The notes beneath the pieces are model-generated. The model saw nothing but the letters and a program-made list of their open reading frames with translations. It did not search any database and was not told the DNA's origin. Below, in pieces: positions 1 through 9,805 of a stretch of 64,000 nt of DNA; position 1 is the first letter of the stretch; each line of letters starts with the position of its first letter. A program made the translations under genes and the position numbers. Source of the stretch: Streptococcus oralis subsp. dentisani (lineage in GTDB: Bacteria > Bacillota > Bacilli > Lactobacillales > Streptococcaceae); contig NZ_CP034442.1 of the NCBI RefSeq assembly GCF_007475365.1, forward strand, positions 1,729,001-1,793,000, written 5' to 3'.

Positions 1-1
1 A

Positions 2-1501
2 ATCGGAGGCGATAGTGGTTCTAAAGGTCTTGCAGATATTCTCAAACCAGCTCTCTCTCGAGGTGAGTTGACAGTTATCGGGGCAACGACTCAAGACGAA
101 TATCGTAACACTATCTTGAAAAATGCAGCTCTTGCTCGTCGTTTCAACGAAGTCAAGGTCAATGCTCCTTCAGCAGAGGATACCTTTAAAATCCTTCAAG
201 GGATTCGTGACCTCTATCAACAACATCACAATGTTATCTTGCCAGACGAAGTCTTAAAAGCAGCAGTGGATTATTCTATCCAATACATTCCACAACGCAG
301 CTTGCCAGATAAGGCTATCGACCTTGTCGATGTAACGGCAGCTCACTTGGCAGCTCAACATCCTGTAACAGATGTGCATGCTGTTGAACGGGAAATTGAA
401 GCAGAAAAAGACAAGCAAGAAAAAGCAGTTGAGGCAGAAGACTTTGAAGCAGCTCTCAATGCTAAAACACGTATTGCAGAATTAGAGAAAAAAGTCGAAA
501 ACCACACAGAAGACATGAAAGTAACTGCAAGCATCAACGATGTGGCTGAGTCTGTAGAACGAATGACAGGTATTCCGGTATCTCAAATGGGAGCATCCGA
601 CATCGAACGTTTGAAAGATATGGCTCATCGTTTGGAACACAAGGTTATCGGTCAAGATAAGGCAGTTGAAGCAGTAGCTCGTGCTATCCGTCGTAACCGT
701 GCAGGTTTTGATGAAGGCAATCGCCCAATCGGTAGCTTCCTCTTTGTAGGGCCTACTGGGGTTGGTAAGACGGAGCTTGCTAAACAATTGGCGCTTGATA
801 TGTTTGGAACCAAGGATGCGATCATCCGTTTGGATATGTCTGAATACAGTGACCGCACAGCTGTTTCTAAGTTGATCGGTACAACAGCTGGTTATGTTGG
901 GTATGATGACAATAGCAATACCTTGACAGAACGTGTTCGTCGCAATCCATACTCTATCATTCTCTTGGACGAGATTGAAAAAGCTGATCCTCAAGTAATC
1001 ACCCTTCTCCTCCAAGTCTTGGATGATGGTCGTTTGACTGACGGTCAAGGAAATACCGTTAACTTTAAAAACACTGTCATTATCGCAACATCAAATGCTG
1101 GATTTGGCTATGAAGCCAACTTGACGGAAGATGCGGATAAACCAGAATTAATGGATCGTTTGAAACCATTCTTCCGTCCAGAATTCCTTAACCGCTTTAA
1201 CGCAGTTATCGAGTTCTCACACTTGAATAAGGAAGACCTTTCTAAGATTGTGGACTTGATGTTGGCGGAAGTCAACCAAACCTTGGCTAAGAAAGACATT
1301 GATTTGGAAGTCAGCCAAGCAGCTAAGGACTTTATCACAGAAGAAGGTTATGACGAAGTCATGGGTGTTCGTCCACTCCGCCGTGTGGTTGAACAACAAA
1401 TTCGTGATAAGGTAACAGATTTCCACTTGGATCATCTAGATGCCAAACATTTGGAAGCAGACATGGAAGATGGCGTTTTGGTCATTCGTGAAAAAGCCTA
1501 A
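2..1501 (+). CDS. clpL: ClpL-type Clp ATPase, 3' portion (5' end outside window)
   Basis: C-terminal about 499 residues of an HSP100/Clp AAA+ chaperone. The open frame runs in from the left edge, so the start is missing. Visible are the end of the first nucleotide-binding domain (sensor region IGATTQDEY, arginine finger ALARRF), a short UVR-like middle segment ([20 protein letters not shown]), and the second domain with Walker [13 protein letters not shown], Walker [11 protein letters not shown] and a Clp D2-small domain with the GVRPLRR motif. ClpL and ClpE both fit the domain plan. I chose ClpL because it is followed by convergent luxS, as in pneumococcus. Known role of the family: stress-induced disaggregase that lacks the ClpP-binding loop and supports heat and penicillin tolerance. 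It ends in a shared terminator with luxS. Confidence 0.85.
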   Translation: MGGDSGSKGLADILKPALSRGELTVIGATTQDEYRNTILKNAALARRFNEVKVNAPSAEDTFKILQGIRDLYQQHHNVILPDEVLKAAVDYSIQYIPQRSLPDKAIDLVDVTAAHLAAQHPVTDVHAVEREIEAEKDKQEKAVEAEDFEAALNAKTRIAELEKKVENHTEDMKVTASINDVAESVERMTGIPVSQMGASDIERLKDMAHRLEHKVIGQDKAVEAVARAIRRNRAGFDEGNRPIGSFLFVGPTGVGKTELAKQLALDMFGTKDAIIRLDMSEYSDRTAVSKLIGTTAGYVGYDDNSNTLTERVRRNPYSIILLDEIEKADPQVITLLLQVLDDGRLTDGQGNTVNFKNTVIIATSNAGFGYEANLTEDADKPELMDRLKPFFRPEFLNRFNAVIEFSHLNKEDLSKIVDLMLAEVNQTLAKKDIDLEVSQAAKDFITEEGYDEVMGVRPLRRVVEQQIRDKVTDFHLDHLDAKHLEADMEDGVLVIREKA

Positions 1502-1521
1502 CTCGAGATTTTGAGAATAAA

Positions 1522-1560
1522 AATAAGGAACTAGCTAAAAAGCTGGTTCCTTATTGTGTT
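1522..1560. terminator. Bidirectional terminator clpL/luxS
   Basis: A 15-bp stem (1522-1536 with 1541-1555, one G-U wobble) and an AAAA loop lie between the two converging stop codons. There are T-rich ends on both strands. Confidence 0.85.
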
Positions 1561-2042
1561 TAGATGATATGACGCTCAAAGGCATCATCTGAGATTCCTT
1601 GTTCCAAGATGAGTTTCGCCCATTCTTTAGCAGAAAAGAGGCTGTGGTCCTTGTAATTACCGCAAGATTCGATGGTTGTTCCAGGGACATCTTCCCAAGT
1701 GGTAGTCTCAGCAATTTCCTTGAGCGAATCCTTGATAACGGCCGCGATTTCAGCACTGGTATGACGTCCCCACATAATCATGTGAAAACCTGTACGGCAG
1801 CCAAATGGCGAACAGTCAATCATGCCGTCAATGCGGGTACGGATGAGTTTGGCCAAGAGGTGCTCGATAGTGTGAAGGCCAGCGGTAGGGATAGAGTCCT
1901 CATTTGGCTGTACCAAGCGAATATCAAAATTGGAGATGACGTCTCCCTTTGGCCCTATTTCTTCTCCAATCAAGCGGACATAGGGTGCTTTAACAATGGT
2001 GTGGTCAAGTTCAAAACTTTCAACAATAACTTCTTTTGACAT
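1560..2042 (-). CDS. luxS: S-ribosylhomocysteine lyase LuxS
   Basis: 160 residues, the full family length. LuxS cleaves S-ribosylhomocysteine to homocysteine and DPD, the precursor of autoinducer-2, in the activated methyl cycle. The metal site is intact: HTIEH gives H57 and H61, with C127 in the ESCGN segment. The catalytic C82 (GCRTG) and E60 are present. The start is set by AAGGAA five bases upstream. Single-gene unit on the minus strand, convergent with clpL. A cytosolic enzyme; AI-2 forms spontaneously from DPD. Nothing unusual in the sequence. Confidence 0.97.
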   Translation of the reverse strand: MSKEVIVESFELDHTIVKAPYVRLIGEEIGPKGDVISNFDIRLVQPNEDSIPTAGLHTIEHLLAKLIRTRIDGMIDCSPFGCRTGFHMIMWGRHTSAEIAAVIKDSLKEIAETTTWEDVPGTTIESCGNYKDHSLFSAKEWAKLILEQGISDDAFERHII

Positions 2043-2069
2043 GGTCGTTCCTTTCAGTTTTCTTCTTTC

Positions 2070-2080
2070 ATTATATCATA
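2070..2080 (-). promoter_or_regulatory. luxS promoter, extended -10
   Basis: On the minus strand the bases read TGATATAAT, a TGn-TATAAT extended -10 about 28 bases before the luxS ATG. No good -35 is visible, as is common with extended -10 promoters in streptococci. Confidence 0.6.
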
Positions 2081-2256
2081 AAGCCTGCTCTTGATGGAGT
2101 TTAATAAATGACTTTTTGAGACTAGCATTATAACAAAGTCTCCATACAAAACCCTCAGGATTATAAAGATAAAGGAAAAGAAAAACTGAGTTCTTTCTAA
2201 TGAAGCTAGAGTGACTTTTGAAAGGTGGGATCATCTTTTAGAATTTTTGCTCGATC

Positions 2257-2289
2257 TCTGAACTAATTCTGAACTAGATTGGGTATACT
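2257..2289 (+). promoter_or_regulatory. Tandem operator and promoter of the ABC/two-component module
   Basis: The 9-mer TCTGAACTA occurs at 2257-2265 and again at 2268-2276. The 11-bp period puts both copies on one helix face. A -10 box TATACT follows at 2284-2289. Tandem direct repeats with this period next to the -10 are typical of OmpR-family regulators. The likely binder is the regulator encoded at 4550-5248, which would make the module autoregulated. The repeat and -10 are seen directly; the binder is inferred. Confidence 0.65.
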
Positions 2290-2317
2290 GGAGAAAATAA
2301 AGATAAAGGAGTTCAGT

Positions 2318-3025
2318 ATGGAACATATGGTGAAAATAGAAGGAGTCTGCAAGAAGCATGGCAGCAAGCAGATTTTGGAAGATATTTCTTTTACAGCTAG
2401 AAGCGGTCGGATTACAGCTTTTCTGGGTCCAAATGGTGCAGGGAAAAGTTCGACCTTGAGGATTCTCTTGGGGTTAGATCGGGCGACAGCAGGGACGGCG
2501 ACTTTTGATGGGCAAACCTATCAGTCAATGACTTATCCGCTCAGAACGGTAGGTGCAGCCTTTGATGGCATTGGCGGTCTGCCAAATCGAAAGGTCTATG
2601 ACCACTTAAGGATTATTGCGGCGAGTAATGCTATTCCCAAGTCTCGGATCAATGAGGTTTTAGAGATGACTGGAATCGCTCATAAGAGGAAGGACCTCTT
2701 GTCAAGCCTGTCTCTGGGGGAAGGTCAGCGGCTGGGTTTGGCTGCAGCTTTGCTGGGTGATCCTCAGTTTCTTATATTAGATGAGCCGACTAATGGGCTG
2801 GATCCAAGTGGGATCAAGTGGTTTAGAAAGTTCATCCGTCAGCAGGCTGATTTAGGGAAAACGGTACTTCTATCTTCTCATATCCTGTCAGAGGTGCAAA
2901 TGGTGACAGATGATGTAGTCTTGATTCATCATGGGCGCATTATTGAGCAGGGACGATTAGAAGAGGTGCTGCAAGATTCAGACAGTCTAGAAGATCTCTT
3001 CTTTGATTTGACAGAGGAGGTATAA
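2318..3025 (+). CDS. ABC transporter ATP-binding protein, peptide-immunity type
   Basis: 235 residues from the ATG that follows AAAGGAG at 2305-2311. A longer in-frame TTG start at 2279 is rejected because it would overlap the promoter. Walker A is GPNGAGKSST, the signature is SLSLGEGQRLG, and Walker B is LILDEPTNGLDP with an H-loop at SSHIL. At the Q-loop position the segment reads GAAFDGIGGLP, with Asp in place of the usual Gln (or the Glu of lantibiotic exporters). First of five tightly packed genes. With the two small permeases it probably forms a LanFEG-like pump that removes a membrane-active peptide from the cell surface. The substrate is unknown and no peptide biosynthesis genes are nearby. 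Confidence 0.85.
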   Translation: MEHMVKIEGVCKKHGSKQILEDISFTARSGRITAFLGPNGAGKSSTLRILLGLDRATAGTATFDGQTYQSMTYPLRTVGAAFDGIGGLPNRKVYDHLRIIAASNAIPKSRINEVLEMTGIAHKRKDLLSSLSLGEGQRLGLAAALLGDPQFLILDEPTNGLDPSGIKWFRKFIRQQADLGKTVLLSSHILSEVQMVTDDVVLIHHGRIIEQGRLEEVLQDSDSLEDLFFDLTEEV

Positions 3026-3026
3026 G

Positions 3027-3815
3027 ATGAAAGAAACGATGTCCTTATTGCATTCAGAATGGTTGAAAATTTGCTCAACCAAGGCTTTCAAAGTGAGTAT
3101 GGCATTCATGCTGCTCTTGGTGCCTGTCGTATCCTGGTTGGAGGGCCGACAGTATCTGTCTATCGGCTTGGATGCTACACCTGAGACGGTTCCTAATCTG
3201 ATAAACGCCATTGATCCGCTGGAATATCTAGGTCTCAACGGGGCCTCTATGGCAGTCATGGTTTTGGTCATCTTAGCTGGAATTTTGGGAGCTATGGAAT
3301 TTCAGTCTCATAGCTTGAGAACCAGTCTTTTATCCTGTAATAACCGCCTGAAGCTGCTTGTGGGGAAACTCATGACCTTTACTTGCTTTTCTCTTGCCAT
3401 TAGCTTTTTATCAATTTACTTTAGTTATATGGTCATGCATTTCGCTTTAGGAAAGGAAGGGCTTGATCCGATTCTGCTCAATCAGGCAGCTTGGAGTTTG
3501 ATTTTGTGGAAAACCTTATCCCTAACCTTATTAGGAATCCTTTCATTTTTGTTAGGTTTATTGGCTCGGACCATGCTAGTTCCTCTGCTTTTTCTCATAC
3601 CCCAGATCTATAATCTGGGAAACTACCTGGCAGCTCACACGAGTTGGGGGGGTTATTTGCCACAGCCAGCAGGAGAGTTGTTTGCTGCAACGCCAACTTC
3701 CCAATATGCTAACAATCCCTTGCAAGGGCTGTTGATACTTGGTGCATGGCTGCTAGTCATCGGCGGCATGGCTTCTCTGCGCTTTTTGAAGACGGATTTA
3801 GGAGGGCGATACTGA
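3027..3815 (+). CDS. ABC-2 type permease, first subunit
   Basis: 262 residues starting one base after the ATPase stop, with GAGGAGG as ribosome site. The N-terminus (LLHSEWLKICSTKAFKVS) is the amphipathic start usual for LanE/LanG and ABC-2 permeases. About six membrane segments follow: near residues 20-38, 75-95, 110-135, 150-190 and 230-250. An extracellular loop lies between the first two. It overlaps the next gene by one base (TGATG), which suggests translational coupling and a fixed ratio with the second permease. Function inferred from family and context: membrane channel of an immunity transporter. Substrate unknown. Confidence 0.78.
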   Translation: MKETMSLLHSEWLKICSTKAFKVSMAFMLLLVPVVSWLEGRQYLSIGLDATPETVPNLINAIDPLEYLGLNGASMAVMVLVILAGILGAMEFQSHSLRTSLLSCNNRLKLLVGKLMTFTCFSLAISFLSIYFSYMVMHFALGKEGLDPILLNQAAWSLILWKTLSLTLLGILSFLLGLLARTMLVPLLFLIPQIYNLGNYLAAHTSWGGYLPQPAGELFAATPTSQYANNPLQGLLILGAWLLVIGGMASLRFLKTDLGGRY

Positions 3816-4537
3816 TGATAAAAGCTCTGCTTAAAAGTGAATGGATTAAGTTCCGTTCTTACTATCTCGCTCTTGGTGCAGCCTTGGTGGTTCTGGTAGT
3901 CGTTCCTTTTTTCCTGATGAATCTTGACTACAGTCAGACAGCAGTTGGTCAGACGAAGGCTCTGAGCGAGGTTTTGCATGCCCTCTATCTGGCGCAGCCT
4001 GTCATCGTCATCTTCACTTCTCTCTATTTTGCCCAAGAGTTTGTCAATTCTGGGATGCGAACGAATTTTCTAACCGTATCAAATAGAAAGGCTTGGTTGG
4101 CTGGGAAATTCCTTTTTCTGGCCTTGCTGCTCTTGGTTCTCTACAGTGTCATGATAGGCAGTTGTTTCCTTGTTATGCTGGCTCGTTTTGACCTAAGCTT
4201 TAGCTGGTCCTTACTAGGGAAATTTCTTTATTACAGCTCTTTTGGTCTTCTCAGCAATATTTTTCTGGCTTTTTTAACTGCCGGCCTCGCTTTGCTCTTT
4301 CAATCTTGGGTTGTGCCGGTGTCGGTGCTCTTTCCTCTCTTGATTGGTCTCAGCCGTTTATTGGCAACGTTCATCAAGGAGGCAAAGTACCTGCCCGATC
4401 TGGCTACCCTAAATCTTTTTGAGTATGAAGGGCTTCAGCAGTCAATAGATCTCTCAGGGCTGGGGATACAGCTTTTATGGTTAGCTTTGGTTTGGAGCTC
4501 TGCCATATTTTTAACCTTGAAACGAGATGTTCGCTAG
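3815..4537 (+). CDS. ABC-2 type permease, second subunit
   Basis: 240 residues. The start ATG at 3815 overlaps the previous stop and is preceded by GGAGGG at 3801-3806; the longer frame upstream lies inside the first permease. The N-terminus MIKALLKSEWIKFRSYY matches the first permease in style, and about six hydrophobic segments follow. The two permeases are similar in length and opening motif but not near-identical, so this is an old duplication, as in LanE/LanG pairs. Likely the second membrane subunit of the same pump. Confidence 0.78.
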   Translation: MIKALLKSEWIKFRSYYLALGAALVVLVVVPFFLMNLDYSQTAVGQTKALSEVLHALYLAQPVIVIFTSLYFAQEFVNSGMRTNFLTVSNRKAWLAGKFLFLALLLLVLYSVMIGSCFLVMLARFDLSFSWSLLGKFLYYSSFGLLSNIFLAFLTAGLALLFQSWVVPVSVLFPLLIGLSRLLATFIKEAKYLPDLATLNLFEYEGLQQSIDLSGLGIQLLWLALVWSSAIFLTLKRDVR

Positions 4538-4549
4538 AGGTATGCTATA

Positions 4550-5248
4550 ATGGAACTCATGAGACAGTATCGTATTTTGGTAGTTGATGACGACCGGAGC
4601 ATTTTGAAGCTAGTAAAAAACGTCCTAGAGCTAGATGCTTATGATGTGACGACGCTTGATCGGATAGAAGAGCTAGATTTGACGCATTTTGTCGGATATG
4701 ACTTGATTCTGCTGGATGTGATGATGGAGCCTGTTAACGGTTTTGAGCTGTGTTCCTACATTCGTCCTCATCTTTCGTGTCCGATCATCTTTTTGACGGC
4801 TAAGGAGTTAGAGGCGGACAAGGTGGAAGGGCTCTTTCGCGGAGCAGATGACTATATTGTCAAGCCTTTTGGAACCAAAGAATTGCTGGCGCGTGTCAGA
4901 GCTCATCTTCGGCGGGAGGAAAGACGTGAGGAGCGATATTCTGAAATTGCTTCTTGTCAATTTTATCTAGAGCGCTATGAAGTTGCCTGTTTTGGTAAAG
5001 TCTTGAAATTTTCAGAGCGTGAGTTTAAGTTACTGCATTTACTTGCTAGCAATCCCAAGCAGACCTTCTCAGCTGAACGCCTGCATACCTTGCTTTACCC
5101 AGAAAGCTCAGAAACACAGCTTCGCTCCATCTCAGAATACGTATATCAGATTCGCCAAAAATGTAAACAAGAAGGGCTACAAGCAATCGCAACAGTGAGA
5201 GGAGTAGGCTATAGATGGCAATTAGAACCCGAAATTTCAAAAGCCTAG
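4550..5248 (+). CDS. OmpR-family response regulator of the ABC module
   Basis: 232 residues. The receiver domain (about 5-120) has the acidic pair VVDDD, phospho-acceptor D56 in LILLDVM, a conserved Thr in FLTAKE and Lys in YIVKPFG. The C-terminal winged helix (about 140-225) carries the recognition segment SISEYVYQIRQK and ends in VRGVGYRW. Start ATG 4550 follows AGAGG; ATG 4559 is an alternative start. The bases TGCTATAAT at 4543-4551 would be a perfect extended -10 but overlap the start codon, so a weak internal promoter is possible. Likely target: the tandem repeat at 2257-2276. Confidence 0.85.
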   Translation: MELMRQYRILVVDDDRSILKLVKNVLELDAYDVTTLDRIEELDLTHFVGYDLILLDVMMEPVNGFELCSYIRPHLSCPIIFLTAKELEADKVEGLFRGADDYIVKPFGTKELLARVRAHLRREERREERYSEIASCQFYLERYEVACFGKVLKFSEREFKLLHLLASNPKQTFSAERLHTLLYPESSETQLRSISEYVYQIRQKCKQEGLQAIATVRGVGYRWQLEPEISKA

Positions 5249-6246
5249 TCTGGACAACCAGTTTAAAAATCGTCTTTTTTCATGTTTTGATTTTTGTGCT
5301 TATAGGTTATGAATTTACACAAGGCAACGATTATGCCCTTTTCACCTTGTTCTTCTGGGCAGGGAGCTTGCTGCTGATTACTTTTTATCATATTTTGAAA
5401 TTGCTCCGAAAAATCGACAGGGAAATAAAAATGCTAAAGAGCGAGAAGTTTTTAGAAGAAAATCAAAGCCAGCTTTTTCGGATCGAGGAAATGCTAGAAG
5501 TTTATAGCGATTTACGAAGCAGCCACCAAGAAAATGCTCGTCTTCTAAAAAGAGAGCAGCAGCATAATCAGGAATTGATTTTACAGCTATCAGCGACATC
5601 GCACGATTTGAAGACGCCCCTAACTGTGATTAAGGGGAATGCTGAGCTCTTGGAGTTGGCGCAGTTGGGTCAGCCACAGGCAGACTATGCTGCTGAGATT
5701 TTGCAGGCCAGTCACAAGATGGAAGAGTATTGTGGCTCTTTGATTGATTACGCTAAGACTTTTCAGATTGATTCTAATCAGTTCAGTCAGCTTTCCTTGG
5801 AGGACTTTTTGGCTTCTTTACAGGACGACTGGGCGCTGTTCAGCAAACAGGAAAGCTATCGTTTTTCTCTCCAAGAAGATTGTGAGCCTGGTCTGATTTT
5901 GTCAGTTCATTTGGACTATCTCAAGCGAGCTTTGCTCAATATTTTACTAAATGCGCTTGAACATGCTAATCAGGACCAAAAGGAAGTGAAGCTGACGGTA
6001 TCAGTGCAGCAGGACCAGTTGGTTTTTGCTATCTGGAACAATGGCCCTACATTTTCAGAGGAGATGCTGCTGGGAGCAGATCAGCTCTTTTACCAGAGTG
6101 ACCAAAGCCGCAATTCAGCTAATCCCCATCATGGTATCGGCTTAGCCTTTTCTAAGCAGGTAGCTTTCTTGCACGGTGGTCGTCTGACCCTGCTCAATCC
6201 AGACCAAGGAGGCGCCTGTGTCGAGTTGACAACTTCATTGAAATAA
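5215..6246 (+). CDS. Sensor histidine kinase of the ABC module
   Basis: 343 residues with two membrane segments (about 15-32 and 42-60) and only a very short external loop. No sensor or clear HAMP domain is visible; a coiled coil (about 65-120) leads to the phospho-acceptor H130 (SHDLKTPL). The N box (NALEH), G1 and G2 (GIGLAFSKQ) are present. The start lies 34 bases inside the regulator gene and follows GAGAGGAG. This 'intramembrane-sensing' form is typical of kinases that work with peptide-resistance ABC transporters, where the transporter itself often detects the drug. Last gene of the module, followed by a strong terminator. Confidence 0.83.
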   Translation: MAIRTRNFKSLVWTTSLKIVFFHVLIFVLIGYEFTQGNDYALFTLFFWAGSLLLITFYHILKLLRKIDREIKMLKSEKFLEENQSQLFRIEEMLEVYSDLRSSHQENARLLKREQQHNQELILQLSATSHDLKTPLTVIKGNAELLELAQLGQPQADYAAEILQASHKMEEYCGSLIDYAKTFQIDSNQFSQLSLEDFLASLQDDWALFSKQESYRFSLQEDCEPGLILSVHLDYLKRALLNILLNALEHANQDQKEVKLTVSVQQDQLVFAIWNNGPTFSEEMLLGADQLFYQSDQSRNSANPHHGIGLAFSKQVAFLHGGRLTLLNPDQGGACVELTTSLK

Positions 6247-6265
6247 ATGAGAATGGAAAATCATA

Positions 6266-6316
6266 AAAACGCATAATATCAAGTGTTCAAAAGCCTTGAT
6301 ATTATGCGTTTTATCT
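6266..6316. terminator. Bidirectional terminator after the kinase gene
   Basis: A perfect 18-bp stem (6266-6283 with 6295-6312) with an 11-base loop lies between converging genes. The plus strand ends GTTTTATC and the minus strand ends TTTTTATG, so it can serve both. Confidence 0.85.
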
Positions 6317-6378
6317 TTTATCATGTAAAGATTTACTGGATTTTTCCCTCGAATTGAGTTTTATCCAGCCTTGTTTAT

Positions 6379-7863
6379 TTACTTCCGATACAAACGGTCG
6401 TATTGGTAGAATGGGTCAAAGGTAACGTTGATACCCAATTTGCGTAGGACATTCTTGTCTTCATCGGTCAAGATGATGGTTGAGTGAGCTTCGCTTCCTT
6501 TGAGGTTACCAAGTTCCTTCATTGCGCGCGCAGCATCAGGATTTTCCATAGCTGTGATGGCAAGTGCAATCAAAATCTCATTTGAGTGGAGGCGAGGATT
6601 GCGACTGCCTAGATGGTTAATCTTGAGACCTTGAATTGGTTTGACAACTTCAGGCTCGATTAGTTTCACTTCCTTAGCGATGTCAGCAGATTTCTTGATA
6701 GCATTGATCAAGGCAGCGGCTGTAGGGCCAAAGAGTTCTGAGTTTTTACCAGTGACAATGTCGCCAGATGGCAATTCAAGAGCCAGAGCAGGTCCACCAG
6801 TTTCGTCAGCTTTTTGGCGTGCAGCAACAGCAACCTTGCGGTCTGCAGGTGTGATACCGAGGTCGTTCATGAGAAGTTCAATCTTCTTGACAGCAGTTTC
6901 TCCGACTTTTTCAGCTTTAAAATCAAGGACTGTTTGATAGTAACGGCGAATGATTTCTTGTTTAGAGGCTTCGATAGCAGCTTCATTATCTGTAATAGCA
7001 AAGCCAACCATGTTGACACCCATGTCTGTTGGTGAAGCGTATGGAGATTCACCGAGAATGCGTTCCAACATACGTTTGAGTACTGGGAAGATTTCAATGT
7101 CACGATTGTAGTTGACAGTGGTTTCTCCATGGGTTTGGAGATGGAAGGGGTCAATCATGTTGACATCGTCAAGGTCTGCTGTGGCAGCCTCATAAGCCAA
7201 GTTAACAGGGTGATGAAGGGGCAGGTTCCAGACTGGGAAGGTTTCAAACTTAGCGTAGCCAGACTTGATACCATTGATTTGGTCGTGGTACATGTTTGAC
7301 ATACAAGTGGCCAATTTTCCAGAACCTGGCCCAGGAGCTGTTACGACGATCAAGTTGCGACTGGTTTTGATGTAGTCATTTTTTCCCATACCTTCAGGAG
7401 AAATGATGTGGTCCATATCCGTCGGATATCCTTTGATTGGATAATGAAGATAAGAATCAATCCCGTTTTTATCTAACTGGTTGCGGAAGGCATCTGCAGC
7501 GGGTTGTCCAGCGTACTGTGTGATGACAACGGAGCCAACAAAAATTCCCAGCTCATTGAATTTGTCAATCAAACGAAGAACTTCTTGGTCATAGGAAATG
7601 TCCAAGTCACCTCGTGCTTTGGAATGTTCAATGTTGCTAGCATTAATGGCGATCACAACTTCAACCTGCTCTTTCAATTCTTGTAAGAGCTTGATTTTGT
7701 TGTCAGGCTCATAACCAGGAAGGACACGAGCAGCGTGGAAATCTTCTAACATTTTGCCGCCAAACTCCAAGTAGAGCTTGCCGTCAAATTGGTTGATGCG
7801 CTCCAAAATGTGGTCGCGCTGTAGATTCAAATATTGTTCAGAACTAAAAGCTTGTTTTTTCAT
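6379..7863 (-). CDS. UPF0371 (DUF1846) conserved protein
   Basis: 494 residues, the usual length for UPF0371; the pneumococcal counterpart lies in the same place before dexB. The N-terminus starts [19 protein letters not shown]. The conserved segments [13 protein letters not shown], a P-loop-like Gly-rich stretch, and [20 protein letters not shown] are easy to see. No signal peptide or membrane segment. Biochemical function not established; I infer only a cytosolic nucleotide- or phosphate-binding fold. The start is set by AGAGG upstream, and TATAAT on the minus strand at 7883-7888 is a probable -10. Separate unit, divergent from dexB. Confidence 0.9.
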   Translation of the reverse strand: MKKQAFSSEQYLNLQRDHILERINQFDGKLYLEFGGKMLEDFHAARVLPGYEPDNKIKLLQELKEQVEVVIAINASNIEHSKARGDLDISYDQEVLRLIDKFNELGIFVGSVVITQYAGQPAADAFRNQLDKNGIDSYLHYPIKGYPTDMDHIISPEGMGKNDYIKTSRNLIVVTAPGPGSGKLATCMSNMYHDQINGIKSGYAKFETFPVWNLPLHHPVNLAYEAATADLDDVNMIDPFHLQTHGETTVNYNRDIEIFPVLKRMLERILGESPYASPTDMGVNMVGFAITDNEAAIEASKQEIIRRYYQTVLDFKAEKVGETAVKKIELLMNDLGITPADRKVAVAARQKADETGGPALALELPSGDIVTGKNSELFGPTAAALINAIKKSADIAKEVKLIEPEVVKPIQGLKINHLGSRNPRLHSNEILIALAITAMENPDAARAMKELGNLKGSEAHSTIILTDEDKNVLRKLGINVTFDPFYQYDRLYRK

Positions 7864-7943
7864 TTTTTTACCTCTGACCTCTATTATAATAAAAAATTGG
7901 AAGTTAGGAAACTATGGAGTTAAAAAAGGAATCAAAAAGATTA

Positions 7944-7981
7944 GGCAAACGCTTGCACTAAGTTTAAAAAAGCGCTATCAT
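7944..7981 (+). promoter_or_regulatory. dexB promoter with two cre-like operators
   Basis: -35 TTGCAC (7953-7958), 17-base spacer, -10 TATCAT (7976-7981). A cre-like site GGCAAACGCTTGCA (7944-7957, one mismatch to TGNAANCGNTTNCA) covers the -35. A weaker one, AAAAAGCGCTATCA (7967-7980), covers the -10. CcpA or another LacI-family repressor binding here would block RNA polymerase, linking dexB to carbon source. Binding is inferred. Confidence 0.7.
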
Positions 7982-8006
7982 AGACTATAGATTATTAAAA
8001 TAATGA

Positions 8007-9626
<1,620 letters not shown>

Positions 9627-9634
9627 AATGAGAG

Positions 9635-9666
9635 AACCTCAAGCTTCAAAAGTTTGAGGTTTTTTA
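9635..9666 (+). terminator. dexB terminator
   Basis: Stem 9635-9646 with 9650-9661 (12 bp, one wobble), followed by a T run. Confidence 0.85.
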
Positions 9667-9718
9667 CTAAAAATTGTGTAGAAAAATCTTTTAAAAATCT
9701 TTTAAAAATATTTGTTAG

Positions 9719-9774
9719 AATTTTCTAAAAAATCTGGCGAAAGTCCTTGCTTTTATGAAAAAATAGGGTATAAT
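9719..9774 (+). promoter_or_regulatory. aliC promoter with CodY box
   Basis: AATTTTCTAAAAAAT at 9719-9733 matches the CodY consensus AATTTTCWGAAAATT at 13 of 15 bases. Downstream lie -35 TTGCTT (9747-9752), a 16-base spacer and TATAAT (9769-9774). Peptide-uptake genes are classical CodY targets. Repression in amino-acid-rich conditions is inferred. Confidence 0.65.
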
Positions 9775-9805
9775 GGTGAAAACACTATCTTTAAGGAGAT
9801 TACTT

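Noticed and set aside
482..1048. 188-codon minus-strand frame inside clpL
   Set aside because: Runs antisense to highly conserved ClpL sequence, with no ribosome site and no family features.
1599..2039. 146-codon plus-strand frame over luxS
   Set aside because: Antisense to a complete luxS with all catalytic residues; no ribosome site.
4543..4551. Extended -10 TGCTATAAT before the module's response regulator as a separate promoter
   Set aside because: It overlaps the start codon and has no -35 at proper distance; mentioned only as a weak possibility.
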